From Promicromonospora sp. MEB111 (lineage in GTDB: Bacteria; Actinomycetota; Actinomycetes; Actinomycetales; Cellulomonadaceae), in the NCBI RefSeq assembly GCF_030209445.1, contig NZ_JARVSD010000001.1:62001-126000 (forward strand): a stretch of DNA of 64,000 nucleotides. The letters are read 5' to 3'. Position 1 is the stretch's first letter; every line of letters begins with the position of its first letter. The translations under genes were made by a program, and so were the position numbers. The notes beneath the pieces were generated by a model. The model made no database searches and was not told where the DNA came from. It saw only the letters and a program-made list of their open reading frames with translations. This document shows, one piece after another, positions 51,533 through 59,516 of this stretch.

Positions 51533-54500
51533 GTGAGTACCGAGCCCTCCTCCACCCCCGTGTCCGACGGCGATCACGGTCGCCCGGGCGGAGGCCGGAA
51601 CCGTCGGCGCGGCCCGGGCAGGCGGACGGACAACCAGAACCGCCGACCGCGCCGCGCCGGGCCGCAGCGCGTCACCGCCGCGCAGCTCGAGGCAGCGGCC
51701 GCCAAGCGCGCCGCCGTCGAGATGCCGCCCATCACCTACCCGGCACAGCTGCCCGTCTCGGCCCGGCGCGAGGACATCGCCGCGGCGATCCGGGACAACC
51801 AGGTCGTGATCGTCGCGGGCGAGACCGGCTCGGGCAAGACCACGCAGATCCCCAAGATCGCGCTGGAGCTGGGGCGCGGCCGGACGGGCCAGATCGGCCA
51901 CACCCAGCCCCGCCGCCTGGCCGCGCGCACCGTCGCGGAGCGCATCGCCGAGGAGCTCGGCACGCAGCTCGGCGGCGTCGTGGGCTACCAGGTGCGGTTC
52001 ACCGACCAGTCCAGCGACGAGACGCTGGTCAAGGTCATGACCGACGGCATCCTGCTCGCCCAGATCCAGCGCGACCCGCAGCTGCTCGCCTACGACACGA
52101 TCATCATCGACGAGGCGCACGAGCGGTCCCTCAACATCGACTTCCTGCTCGGCTACCTCTCGCGGCTCCTGCCCCAGCGGCCCGACCTCAAGCTGATCAT
52201 CACGTCGGCCACCATCGACTCCGAGCGGTTCGCCGGCCACTTCTCCCCCGCGGCCCTGGCCGCGCGGGGCGGCGCGCCCGAGTACGTCACCGACGTGCTG
52301 CCGGACCTCGCCCCGATCGTCGAGGTGTCCGGCCGCACGTTCCCGGTCGAGATCCGGTACCGGCCGCTCTCGCCGGACGAGGGTGAGCCGGGTACGGACG
52401 GCGACCGGCCGTCGTCGGCCCGCGACTCGGGCGGCCCCAGGAAGAAGGGCAAGGCGCGCGGTGAGGACGAGAAGGACCTCGTCACCGGCATCATCGAGGC
52501 CTGCGACGAGCTGATGCGGGAGGGCAGCGGCGACATCCTCGTGTTCCTCTCCGGCGAACGCGAGATCCACGACGCCGCCGACGGCCTCGCCGGCCACCTC
52601 AAGGAACGCGCGCGCGACCCGAAGCACCCGCAGCACGTCGAGATCCTGCCGCTGTACGCGCGGCTGTCGAGCGCGGAGCAGCACCGGGTCTTCCAGCAGC
52701 ACGCCTCGCGGCGCATCGTGCTGGCCACCAACGTCGCGGAGACGTCGCTGACCGTCCCGGGCATCCACTACGTCGTGGACCCCGGCACCGCGCGCATCAG
52801 CCGCTACTCCAAGCAGACCAAGGTGCAGCGGCTGCCCATCGAGCCAGTGTCGCAGGCGTCCGCCAACCAGCGCAGCGGCCGCTCCGGCCGTGTCGCCGAC
52901 GGCATCGCGATCCGCCTCTACTCCGAGGAGGACTTCGACGGGCGGCCGGAGTTCACCGAGCCCGAGATCCTGCGCACCTCCCTGGCGTCCGTGCTGCTGC
53001 AGATGATCTCGGTCGGCGTGGTCAGCACGCCCGACGACGTCGCCCGGTTCCCCTTCGTCGAGCCGCCGGACACGCGCGCGATCCGCGACGGCGTGCAGCT
53101 CCTCACCGAGCTGGGCGCGCTGGAAGTGATCGCCGACGGCGGCCCTGGCGGCAGCAGCATCACACAGCTCACCGAGGTGGGCCGCACGCTCGCGCAGCTC
53201 CCGATGGACCCGCGCCTGGCGCGCATGGTCATCGAGGGATCGCGGCACGGCGTCGCCCGCGAGGTCGCGATCGTCGCGGCCGCGCTCTCGATCCAGGACC
53301 CCCGCGAGCGCCCCGCCGAGCAGCGCGCGCAGGCGGACCAGCTGCACGCCCGGTTCGCCGACCCGCGCTCCGACTTCCTCACCTATCTCAACCTCTGGGA
53401 GTACGTGCGGGAGCAGCAGCACCTGCTGTCCAGCTCCGCGTTCCGGCGGCAGTGCAAGGCCGAGTACCTGAACTTCCTGCGCATCCGCGAGTGGCAGGAC
53501 GTCGTGGCGCAGCTCCGCGAGATGGCCAAGCCGCTGGGCATCGAGATGTCGTTCCAGCCCCGGCACCGGCGTCCGACCGATGCCGCGCCACCGGAATCGG
53601 CGGAGGATGCGGTCGAGCCCGCGCCGGCGTCGTACCGGCAGACCTGGGACGACGACACCATCCATCGGTCGCTGCTGGCCGGGCTCCTGTCGCAGCTCGG
53701 CATGCAGGACACCGGGGAGGTCAAGGCCTCCGCCGTCGCGCACCTGCGGGGAGCCCAGCGCGAGATCGCGCTGAAGCGGGCGAAGAAGCAGGCGCGCAAC
53801 GAGTACATCGGCGCCCGCGGGGCGCGGTTCGCGATCTTCCCCGGGTCGCCGCTGTCCAAGAAGCCGCCGGTGTGGATCATGGCGGGCGAGCTGGTGGAGA
53901 CCAGCCGCCTGTGGGCGCGTGACGTCGCACGGATCCAGCCGGAGTGGGCCGAGGAGCTCGCCGGGCCGCTGGCGAGGCGCACCTACTCCGACCCGCACTG
54001 GTCCACCAAGCAGGGCGCCGCGATGTGCACCGAGAAGGTGCTGCTGTACGGGGTGCCCATCGTGTCCGACCGTCGCGTGCTCTACGCGAAGGTCGACCCC
54101 GAGGCGGCACGCGAGATGTTCGTGCGGCACGCGCTCGTGCAGGGCGAGTGGACCACGCACCACCGGTTCTTCCACGACAACCGCGCCCTCCTGGAGGAGG
54201 CGGGCGAGCTCGAGGCCCGCTCCCGGCAGCGCGGCCTGGTCGCGGACGAGGACGACCTCTTCGCCTTCTATGACGAGCGCGTCCCCGACTCGGTCGTATC
54301 CGCCGCGCACTTCGACCGCTGGTGGTCGCGGGCGCGCAAGGAGACGCCGGACCTGCTCACCTTCACCATGGAGCAGCTCGTCGGCGACGCCTCCGTCGAC
54401 ACCGCGCAGTTCCCGGAGACCTGGCCGCAGGGCGAGCTCTCCCTGCCGCTCACCTACCAGTTCCAGCCCGGGTCCGACGCCGACGGCGTCACCGTGCACA

Positions 54501-56176
54501 TCCCCGTGGCCGTGCTCGCCCGCGTGGTGCCGGACGGGTTCGACTGGATGGTGCCGGGGCTCCTCGAGGAGCTGACGGTCGCCACCATCAAGTCGCTGCC
54601 CAAGACCGTGCGGCGCGAGCTGGTGCCGGCGCCCGACGTGGCGCGCGACGTCGTCGCCTGGCTGCGCGCCGAGACCCCTGCCTGGGAGGACATCGCGCGG
54701 GCCGGCGACATGGCGGAGCCGTACACCGTCGCGTTCACGCGGGCCGTGCGCGCGCTGCGGGACGTCGTGGTGCCCCCCGAGGTGTGGGACGACGAGCGGG
54801 TCTCACGGCTGCCGCGGCACCTCCGGGTCACGTTCCGCGTGGTTGAGGAGCGCGGGCGGGGGCGGTCGGCGTCTGCTGTGGTGCTGGACGAGTCGAAGGA
54901 TCTGGTGCTGCTGCAGCGCAAGCTGGCGTCTCGGGCGGAGGCTGCTGTGCGGTCGGCGGTGCGGGGTGCGGTCGGTGCGGCGTTGGCGGAGGCTCGGGCT
55001 GCTTCGGCCAGGGCTGGAGCGGGCGCGGACGACGCAGACCCTCGCGCGGACGCGTTCACGGGCCCCAGGGGGCCCTCCACTTCGGGAACAGATACGTCCG
55101 CGCAAGGATCTTCTTCCTCTCCGGGCTCCGTTGGTGCGTCGCCCTCTGTGGTGGGGGCTCGGGGCTCCCGCGGTGGAGTGGGTGGCGGGGGTGTCGACGG
55201 GGTTGTTGTCGGGGAGCAGGGTGGGCTGACCTCGTGGCCCTCAGGGCTGCCCGACGGCGGGGTGTTGCCCGGGTCGGTGGCTACCGATGTGGGGGCCGGG
55301 GTGGTGGTGCGGGGGTTCCCGGCGCTCGTCGAGGAGGTCGCGCCCAAGGTGAAGGGGCAGGCGCGGACCGTCGGTGTCGCGTTGCGGATCCTGGCCGACG
55401 AGAACGCTCAGGCCTCCGCGCATGCCGCCGGTGTGCGCAGGCTTCTGGTGTCGGAAGCAGCGCTCGGGACCGGGCGGATCACGTCGCGCTGGACAGGGAC
55501 GCAGTCGCTGACGCTCGCGGCGTCGCCGTATCCGAGCACCGAGGCGCTCGTGGCGGACCTGCAGCTCGCGGCCGTCGTCTCGCTGACGTCGCCGGCGGAC
55601 GAGGCGCGGTACGACACGCCCACGGGCGGGCCGGACGCCGCCTCGGTGCGGTCGGCGGCGCAGTACGCGGACGCGCTCGCGTTCGTGCGGCGGCACCTGG
55701 AGGACGAGGTGCACCGCGTCGTCGGGCACGTGGTCGCCGCGCTGTCGGCGAGCCGGACGCTCGAGGCGGAAGTCCGCGCGTCGGGCAGCCTCGCCCTGCT
55801 CAACACGCTGCAGGACATCCGCGAGCACCACGCGAGCCTGATCCACGACGGGTTCGTATCGGCGACGCCGCCGCGGCGGCTGCCGCACCTGGCGCGCTAC
55901 CTGCGGGCGGACTCGCACCGGCTGACCAAGGCGACGGAGAGCCCGGCGCGCGACTCGGACCTCGCCTGGCGGATCGGCGACGTGACCTCCGCCTACGAGA
56001 AGGCGCAGGCCACGTACGCCGCGGGCGCCCCCGACGCCGCCCGCGCCGCCGAGCTCGCCGAGGTGCGCTGGATGCTGGAGGAGCTGCGCGTCTCGCTGTT
56101 CGCGCAGCAGCTCGGCACGGACGGCCCGGTCAGCGAGAAGCGGATCCGGAAGGTGCTGGCGCCGGGCGGGTGGTGA
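51533..56176 (+). CDS. hrpA: HrpA-type DEAH-box ATP-dependent RNA helicase
   Basis: This 1547-residue protein has an N-terminal basic tail, a DEAH helicase core with GETGSGKTT near 97, TQPRRLAARTVAERIAEEL, IIDEAHERSLNIDFLLGYL near 190, ITSATID, ATNVAETSLTVPGIHYVVDPG and QRSGRSGRVADG, then the helicase-associated and C-terminal DUF3418 regions. It unwinds RNA or ribosome-bound mRNA in the cytosol. The C-terminal part carries a low-complexity insert at about 1155-1250 with an in-frame palindromic element and altered codon use. Start: GTG at 51533 with GGGAG upstream; TTG at 51506 is less likely. Confidence 0.93.
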   Translation: MSTEPSSTPVSDGDHGRPGGGRNRRRGPGRRTDNQNRRPRRAGPQRVTAAQLEAAAAKRAAVEMPPITYPAQLPVSARREDIAAAIRDNQVVIVAGETGSGKTTQIPKIALELGRGRTGQIGHTQPRRLAARTVAERIAEELGTQLGGVVGYQVRFTDQSSDETLVKVMTDGILLAQIQRDPQLLAYDTIIIDEAHERSLNIDFLLGYLSRLLPQRPDLKLIITSATIDSERFAGHFSPAALAARGGAPEYVTDVLPDLAPIVEVSGRTFPVEIRYRPLSPDEGEPGTDGDRPSSARDSGGPRKKGKARGEDEKDLVTGIIEACDELMREGSGDILVFLSGEREIHDAADGLAGHLKERARDPKHPQHVEILPLYARLSSAEQHRVFQQHASRRIVLATNVAETSLTVPGIHYVVDPGTARISRYSKQTKVQRLPIEPVSQASANQRSGRSGRVADGIAIRLYSEEDFDGRPEFTEPEILRTSLASVLLQMISVGVVSTPDDVARFPFVEPPDTRAIRDGVQLLTELGALEVIADGGPGGSSITQLTEVGRTLAQLPMDPRLARMVIEGSRHGVAREVAIVAAALSIQDPRERPAEQRAQADQLHARFADPRSDFLTYLNLWEYVREQQHLLSSSAFRRQCKAEYLNFLRIREWQDVVAQLREMAKPLGIEMSFQPRHRRPTDAAPPESAEDAVEPAPASYRQTWDDDTIHRSLLAGLLSQLGMQDTGEVKASAVAHLRGAQREIALKRAKKQARNEYIGARGARFAIFPGSPLSKKPPVWIMAGELVETSRLWARDVARIQPEWAEELAGPLARRTYSDPHWSTKQGAAMCTEKVLLYGVPIVSDRRVLYAKVDPEAAREMFVRHALVQGEWTTHHRFFHDNRALLEEAGELEARSRQRGLVADEDDLFAFYDERVPDSVVSAAHFDRWWSRARKETPDLLTFTMEQLVGDASVDTAQFPETWPQGELSLPLTYQFQPGSDADGVTVHIPVAVLARVVPDGFDWMVPGLLEELTVATIKSLPKTVRRELVPAPDVARDVVAWLRAETPAWEDIARAGDMAEPYTVAFTRAVRALRDVVVPPEVWDDERVSRLPRHLRVTFRVVEERGRGRSASAVVLDESKDLVLLQRKLASRAEAAVRSAVRGAVGAALAEARAASARAGAGADDADPRADAFTGPRGPSTSGTDTSAQGSSSSPGSVGASPSVVGARGSRGGVGGGGVDGVVVGEQGGLTSWPSGLPDGGVLPGSVATDVGAGVVVRGFPALVEEVAPKVKGQARTVGVALRILADENAQASAHAAGVRRLLVSEAALGTGRITSRWTGTQSLTLAASPYPSTEALVADLQLAAVVSLTSPADEARYDTPTGGPDAASVRSAAQYADALAFVRRHLEDEVHRVVGHVVAALSASRTLEAEVRASGSLALLNTLQDIREHHASLIHDGFVSATPPRRLPHLARYLRADSHRLTKATESPARDSDLAWRIGDVTSAYEKAQATYAAGAPDAARAAELAEVRWMLEELRVSLFAQQLGTDGPVSEKRIRKVLAPGGW
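55037..55110 (+). repeat. In-frame palindromic element B inside hrpA
   Basis: Arms 55037-55052 and 55095-55110 pair over 16 bases with 2 mismatches; the 42-base loop holds the inner hairpin GGGCCCC-AG-GGGGCCC-type core. It encodes PRADAFTGPRGPSTSGTDTS then AQG, 21 of 23 residues identical to element A in the nuclease-helicase gene and in the same frame and orientation. Base changes in the arm (GGATG/CATCC in A, GGACG/CGTCC in B) compensate. Confidence 0.9.
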
Positions 56177-56181
56177 GGCTC

Positions 56182-56229
56182 CACGACGGAGGGGCGGGGT
56201 GCGGATGTCCGCACCCCGCCCCTCCGTCG
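56182..56229. terminator. 23-bp bidirectional terminator hairpin
   Basis: Arms 56182-56204 and 56207-56229 are exact inverted repeats with a 2-base loop, between convergent hrpA and the ChW-repeat gene, 5 and 8 bases from their stops. Confidence 0.85.
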
Positions 56230-56237
56230 TCCGGCGC

Positions 56238-58628
56238 TCAGCGCTTGTAGGCCGCCCGGCCGTAGGCGCTCATCAGCGGGCGCTCGCCCTTCTTGACGAG
56301 CACCACCTGCACCGCCGTGTTGCGGTACTTGTACGACTCGGTGCCGGCGCCCGCGCCGTTCTTCGCCCAGCCGAGCCATCCGGTGCCGGCCACGTGGACG
56401 CGGTAGTAGATGTCGTACTGCTTGGCCATCTCGCCGGTGAGCCGCATCTTGTACGCGGACGTGCGGTCGGTCCGGTGGTACGTGCCCGCGACCTTGGTGT
56501 CACCCACCCAGGACCGCCAGCCGTCGCCCTCGACCTTCGCCGACACCTGGACACCGCCCGAGTACCGCTGGCCGTTCACGTCGACGCGCACGGCGTTCAG
56601 GCGCTGCGAGGTGCTGGTGAGCCCGGCGGTCGAGCCGCCGTGAACAGTCGTCTTCCAGCCCGCGGGCCGCAGGTAGGGCTGGACGGTCACCTGGTTCTGG
56701 GTCGCCTTGTCGTAGAAGGGCGCGTTCCCCGTGCCCGACGTCGCGGGTGCCTTGCCCTTGGGCAGGACCCGGACCTGGACGGCCTCGAGCCGGTAGTCGA
56801 AGCCCGTCGTCCCCGAGTTCTCACCGTTCTTCGCCCAGCCGAGCCAGCCGTACTTCGGCACGTAGGCGCGGTACCAGACGTCGTAGTACGGGGCCAGCGG
56901 ACCACCATCGTTGATGCGGAATGCCTCAAGGCGACGGTTCTGCCCGACGCTGCCGACGTAGTAGACGTCGTCCTTCTTCTTGAGCCCCTCCCAGCCGCGG
57001 CCCTGGACGTAGCCCTCCTGGTCGAACCAGTAGGCGACGTTGGGGTCGTCGGTCTCACCGAACGTGGAGTAGACGTACCCCGGGCCGGGCCACGGCTCGG
57101 CGACCAGCATCTCGAGGGCACGGCCGCTTCCCGGGTCACCGACCAGGCCGTCCCCGCTGGTGGTGCAGTACCGGTAGTCGCCCAGCCACGTCGCCCCGAT
57201 GCGCTTGCCACCGGCACAGACGTCGGCATCGGGCCGGTCGCCGATCTTGACCGAGACCGTGACCGTCTTGTCTGTCATCCGCGGACCGTGGGCGGTCACC
57301 CGGGCGGTCAAGGTGTGTCCTTCGTCGGGCGGCAGGCTGCGGTAGTGCGCGTCCTCGTCACTCCCGCCGGACGAGATCACCTTGCCGGCCCGGAGCCACT
57401 CATACGTGTAACTCGTCGGCCTCGGCGAGAACCCCGACACCTCAGCAAGGAGGTTCGGGTCCAGACGCACGTCCCCAAGTGCGGTGATCGCCACCTTGCC
57501 GCCGGTGAAGGCGCAGTCCTTCGCGCAGATCCGGGCCGTCGTGACGGACCTCAGGGCGCCCGCGAACTGCCGGTAGTCGGCGGTCACCTCCTGGAACCCC
57601 GTACCCAGCAGGGACTGCTCCACGAGGACGATCTCGGACTGGGCGTCGAACGTCGCGCGGCCCACCTCCTGGGCACCGTGACGGAGCACCACCTCCCCCA
57701 TCGGCCAGGTCGCCAGGTCGTTCGTCAATGTGACGCGCAGCGGGACGCGACCGTCGACCGACTCCTCCGCGGACACGACGACCGCCGGCGGTACCGGCTT
57801 CGAGGTGCCGGCCGTGCCCACCAGGATGTTCTTCCGCAGAATCGGACCGGGTACGCCGTACCGGTCGACCCCCCTCAGGTGCAGGTACTGGCTGCCCGAC
57901 GTCGTCGGGACCACGGGGACGGTCGTCGGACCGGTGTCCGGCACGGTGACGGTCTCCCAGGTCGTGGGACCGCTCGAGGTAGCCGTCAGGGCATACTCGT
58001 AGGCGACTGCCCCGCCCTGGAGCGTGGCGGCGATCAGGTACTGCCCGGCCACACCCACACCACCGCGGGCCTCGCCGGGGACGTACACGGCGTCAGCCCC
58101 GAGAACGGGCACCGCCCGCGTGATGACCGGCGGCTGACGGACGCCGAAGACGCACGACGCCACCGGCTCCTCCGCCCAGGCCCCGTCCGCCCCGCGGAGT
58201 CGCGTCTCCAGGGTGTAGACCGTGTCGTTGACCAGACGCAGAATGCGATCCCTGCCGGTGGCCACACCGTCGTCCACCGGCGCGGGGAAGCGGTCCAGGT
58301 CGGTGTCGTCCGGGCGCACGACCGTGTAGAGCACGGACGTCGCCGTCGTGGGCGCGTCGAACGTGGAGGTGAACCGGACCACGAGGTACGTACCGTCGCC
58401 GTAGTGCCAGACCGGTTCGTCGCCGCAGGCCTCGCCGTTGACCGTGGTCGACAGTGACGGAGCCGGCTCCGACGCGACGGGTGACGGTTCCGTGGCGGAG
58501 GGTGACGGCTCGGCCGTCGCGGCAGCTCCCGGGATCGCGGGAGCGGTGATCAATCCGGCGAGGAGCGCGCCTCCCGTCAGGAGTGCCAGTGCCCGGCTCG
58601 CGACTGCCGTGGCTCGAAGGGGGTTCAA
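56238..58628 (-). CDS. Secreted protein with ChW (Clostridial hydrophobic W) repeats
   Basis: This 796-residue protein has a signal peptide (about 1-36, GGALLAGLITAPAIPGAAA), a Ser/Pro linker, several beta-rich regions and at least two C-terminal repeats with GW-L-GWAKNG cores (YVPKYGWLGWAKNGENSG; HVAGTGWLGWAKNGAGAG). These match ChW repeats found in clostridial surface proteins, which bind surfaces or substrates. No catalytic domain is recognised. The start is TTG at 58628, set by GGGAGGACTACGAC before it; no ATG upstream gives a signal peptide. Confidence 0.82.
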   Translation of the reverse strand: MNPLRATAVASRALALLTGGALLAGLITAPAIPGAAATAEPSPSATEPSPVASEPAPSLSTTVNGEACGDEPVWHYGDGTYLVVRFTSTFDAPTTATSVLYTVVRPDDTDLDRFPAPVDDGVATGRDRILRLVNDTVYTLETRLRGADGAWAEEPVASCVFGVRQPPVITRAVPVLGADAVYVPGEARGGVGVAGQYLIAATLQGGAVAYEYALTATSSGPTTWETVTVPDTGPTTVPVVPTTSGSQYLHLRGVDRYGVPGPILRKNILVGTAGTSKPVPPAVVVSAEESVDGRVPLRVTLTNDLATWPMGEVVLRHGAQEVGRATFDAQSEIVLVEQSLLGTGFQEVTADYRQFAGALRSVTTARICAKDCAFTGGKVAITALGDVRLDPNLLAEVSGFSPRPTSYTYEWLRAGKVISSGGSDEDAHYRSLPPDEGHTLTARVTAHGPRMTDKTVTVSVKIGDRPDADVCAGGKRIGATWLGDYRYCTTSGDGLVGDPGSGRALEMLVAEPWPGPGYVYSTFGETDDPNVAYWFDQEGYVQGRGWEGLKKKDDVYYVGSVGQNRRLEAFRINDGGPLAPYYDVWYRAYVPKYGWLGWAKNGENSGTTGFDYRLEAVQVRVLPKGKAPATSGTGNAPFYDKATQNQVTVQPYLRPAGWKTTVHGGSTAGLTSTSQRLNAVRVDVNGQRYSGGVQVSAKVEGDGWRSWVGDTKVAGTYHRTDRTSAYKMRLTGEMAKQYDIYYRVHVAGTGWLGWAKNGAGAGTESYKYRNTAVQVVLVKKGERPLMSAYGRAAYKR

Positions 58629-58829
58629 GTCGTAGTCCTCCCAAGGACCGCTCAGGGGTCGCCAAGGCCCCGCACAGATGGATGGGGGCCTCGCCGAGAC
58701 TAGGACCAGCGCGAACGCCACAACAACGAAGTTCCGGGAAGTTCACCCTGAAGCGACCAGCGGGGATCTCCGCCGGCACTCAGGGCAAGATCCGGGTGAG
58801 CCCGGATGTCGCCGTGCCCGCGGCGCACG

Positions 58830-58835
58830 TACCGT
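58830..58835 (+). promoter_or_regulatory. Leaderless-type -10 (TACCGT) for the first PspC gene
   Basis: TACCGT lies 7 bases before the ATG with no ribosome site. An identical CACGTACCGTCGA-type sequence precedes the second PspC gene at 59165 with the same spacing, so the promoter was duplicated with the gene. Confidence 0.6.
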
Positions 58836-58842
58836 CGAGAAC

Positions 58843-59040
58843 ATGAGCACACAGACCATCTACCGTCCCCGCCAGGGCCGCATGATCGGCGGCGTCTGCG
58901 CCGGCATCGCCCGCCGATTCGACTGGAACCCCACCGTGGTGCGGGTCGTCGCCGTCGCCTCGATCCTCATCCCGGGCCCGCAGTTCCTGGCCTACCTCAT
59001 CTGCTGGGCCGTCATCCCGAACGAGCGCCAGGCCGCTTGA
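58843..59040 (+). CDS. PspC-domain mini-protein, copy 1
   Basis: This 65-residue protein is a bare PspC domain: IYRPRQGRMIGGVCAGIARRF, then NPTVVRVVAVASILIPGPQF and a final membrane-inserting LAYLICWAVIPNE. PspC proteins sit in the membrane and take part in phage-shock-type envelope stress responses. It lacks other domains. The second copy lies 137 bases downstream. Translation is probably leaderless. Confidence 0.9.
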   Translation: MSTQTIYRPRQGRMIGGVCAGIARRFDWNPTVVRVVAVASILIPGPQFLAYLICWAVIPNERQAA

Positions 59041-59164
59041 CGGCCGTGGGCACAGCCAGGCTCCGCGGGTCACGCGACGGCCCTCAGCCCACCCCGACGA
59101 TTCCCAGGGCCGGTTCAGGGACGGTCCGGGGGATCACCGGATACCCGGCGGCCGAGCCCCCACG

Positions 59165-59170
59165 TACCGT
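59165..59170 (+). promoter_or_regulatory. Leaderless-type -10 (TACCGT) for the second PspC gene
   Basis: TACCGT is 7 bases before the ATG at 59178 and within CACGTACCGTCGAAGACATG, almost identical to 58828-58845. Confidence 0.6.
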
Positions 59171-59177
59171 CGAAGAC

Positions 59178-59366
59178 ATGACCACACAGACACTCTCCCG
59201 TCCGCGCCAGGGGCGCATGATCGCCGGTGTCTGCGCCGGCATCGCCCGCCGGTTCGGCTGGGACCCGACGCTCGTCCGGGTCCTCGCCGTCGCCTCGATC
59301 TTCATCCCCGGGCCGCAGTTCCTCGCGTACATCGCGTTCTGGATCCTCATGCCCAACGAGGACTGA
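59178..59366 (+). CDS. PspC-domain mini-protein, copy 2
   Basis: This 62-residue protein is a tandem duplicate of copy 1 (LSRPRQGRMIAGVCAGIARR, VASIFIPGPQFLAYIAFWIL). Differences are mostly in the membrane end. It carries its own copy of the promoter and should be expressed independently. Role as for copy 1. Confidence 0.9.
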   Translation: MTTQTLSRPRQGRMIAGVCAGIARRFGWDPTLVRVLAVASIFIPGPQFLAYIAFWILMPNED

Positions 59367-59381
59367 CCCCGCTCAGACCCC

Positions 59382-59423
59382 GACACGCCCGGCCCGGGTT
59401 TTCACCCGGGCCTCTGGCGTGTC
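59382..59423. terminator. Terminator after the second PspC gene
   Basis: GACACGCC (59382-59389) pairs with 59416-59423, enclosing GGCCCGGGT/ACCCGGGCC (59391-59399 with 59404-59412). It separates PspC from the amylase promoter. Confidence 0.75.
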
Positions 59424-59434
59424 GTCGTACGTTT

Positions 59435-59449
59435 CTGCAAGGCTTGCAG
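59435..59449. promoter_or_regulatory. MalR-type operator upstream of alpha-amylase
   Basis: CTGCAAG-G-CTTGCAG is a perfect inverted repeat, followed by CAAG. The heptamer CTTGCAG is the recognition sequence reported for LacI-type MalR/amylase control in Streptomyces. It lies 68-82 bases before the amylase start, with no LacI-type gene in the window. Confidence 0.6.
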
Positions 59450-59516
59450 CAAGATCCGGAAACGGCCGTGCAACGCCGCATGCGCCTCAGCCGGGACGAC
59501 GCCGCAAGGAGCCGCC

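Noticed and set aside
51523-52386. ATG-initiated open frame overlapping the start of hrpA in another frame
   Set aside because: It has no domain, is Arg/Pro/Ala-rich as expected of a frame-shifted GC-rich gene, and overlaps the certain helicase frame.
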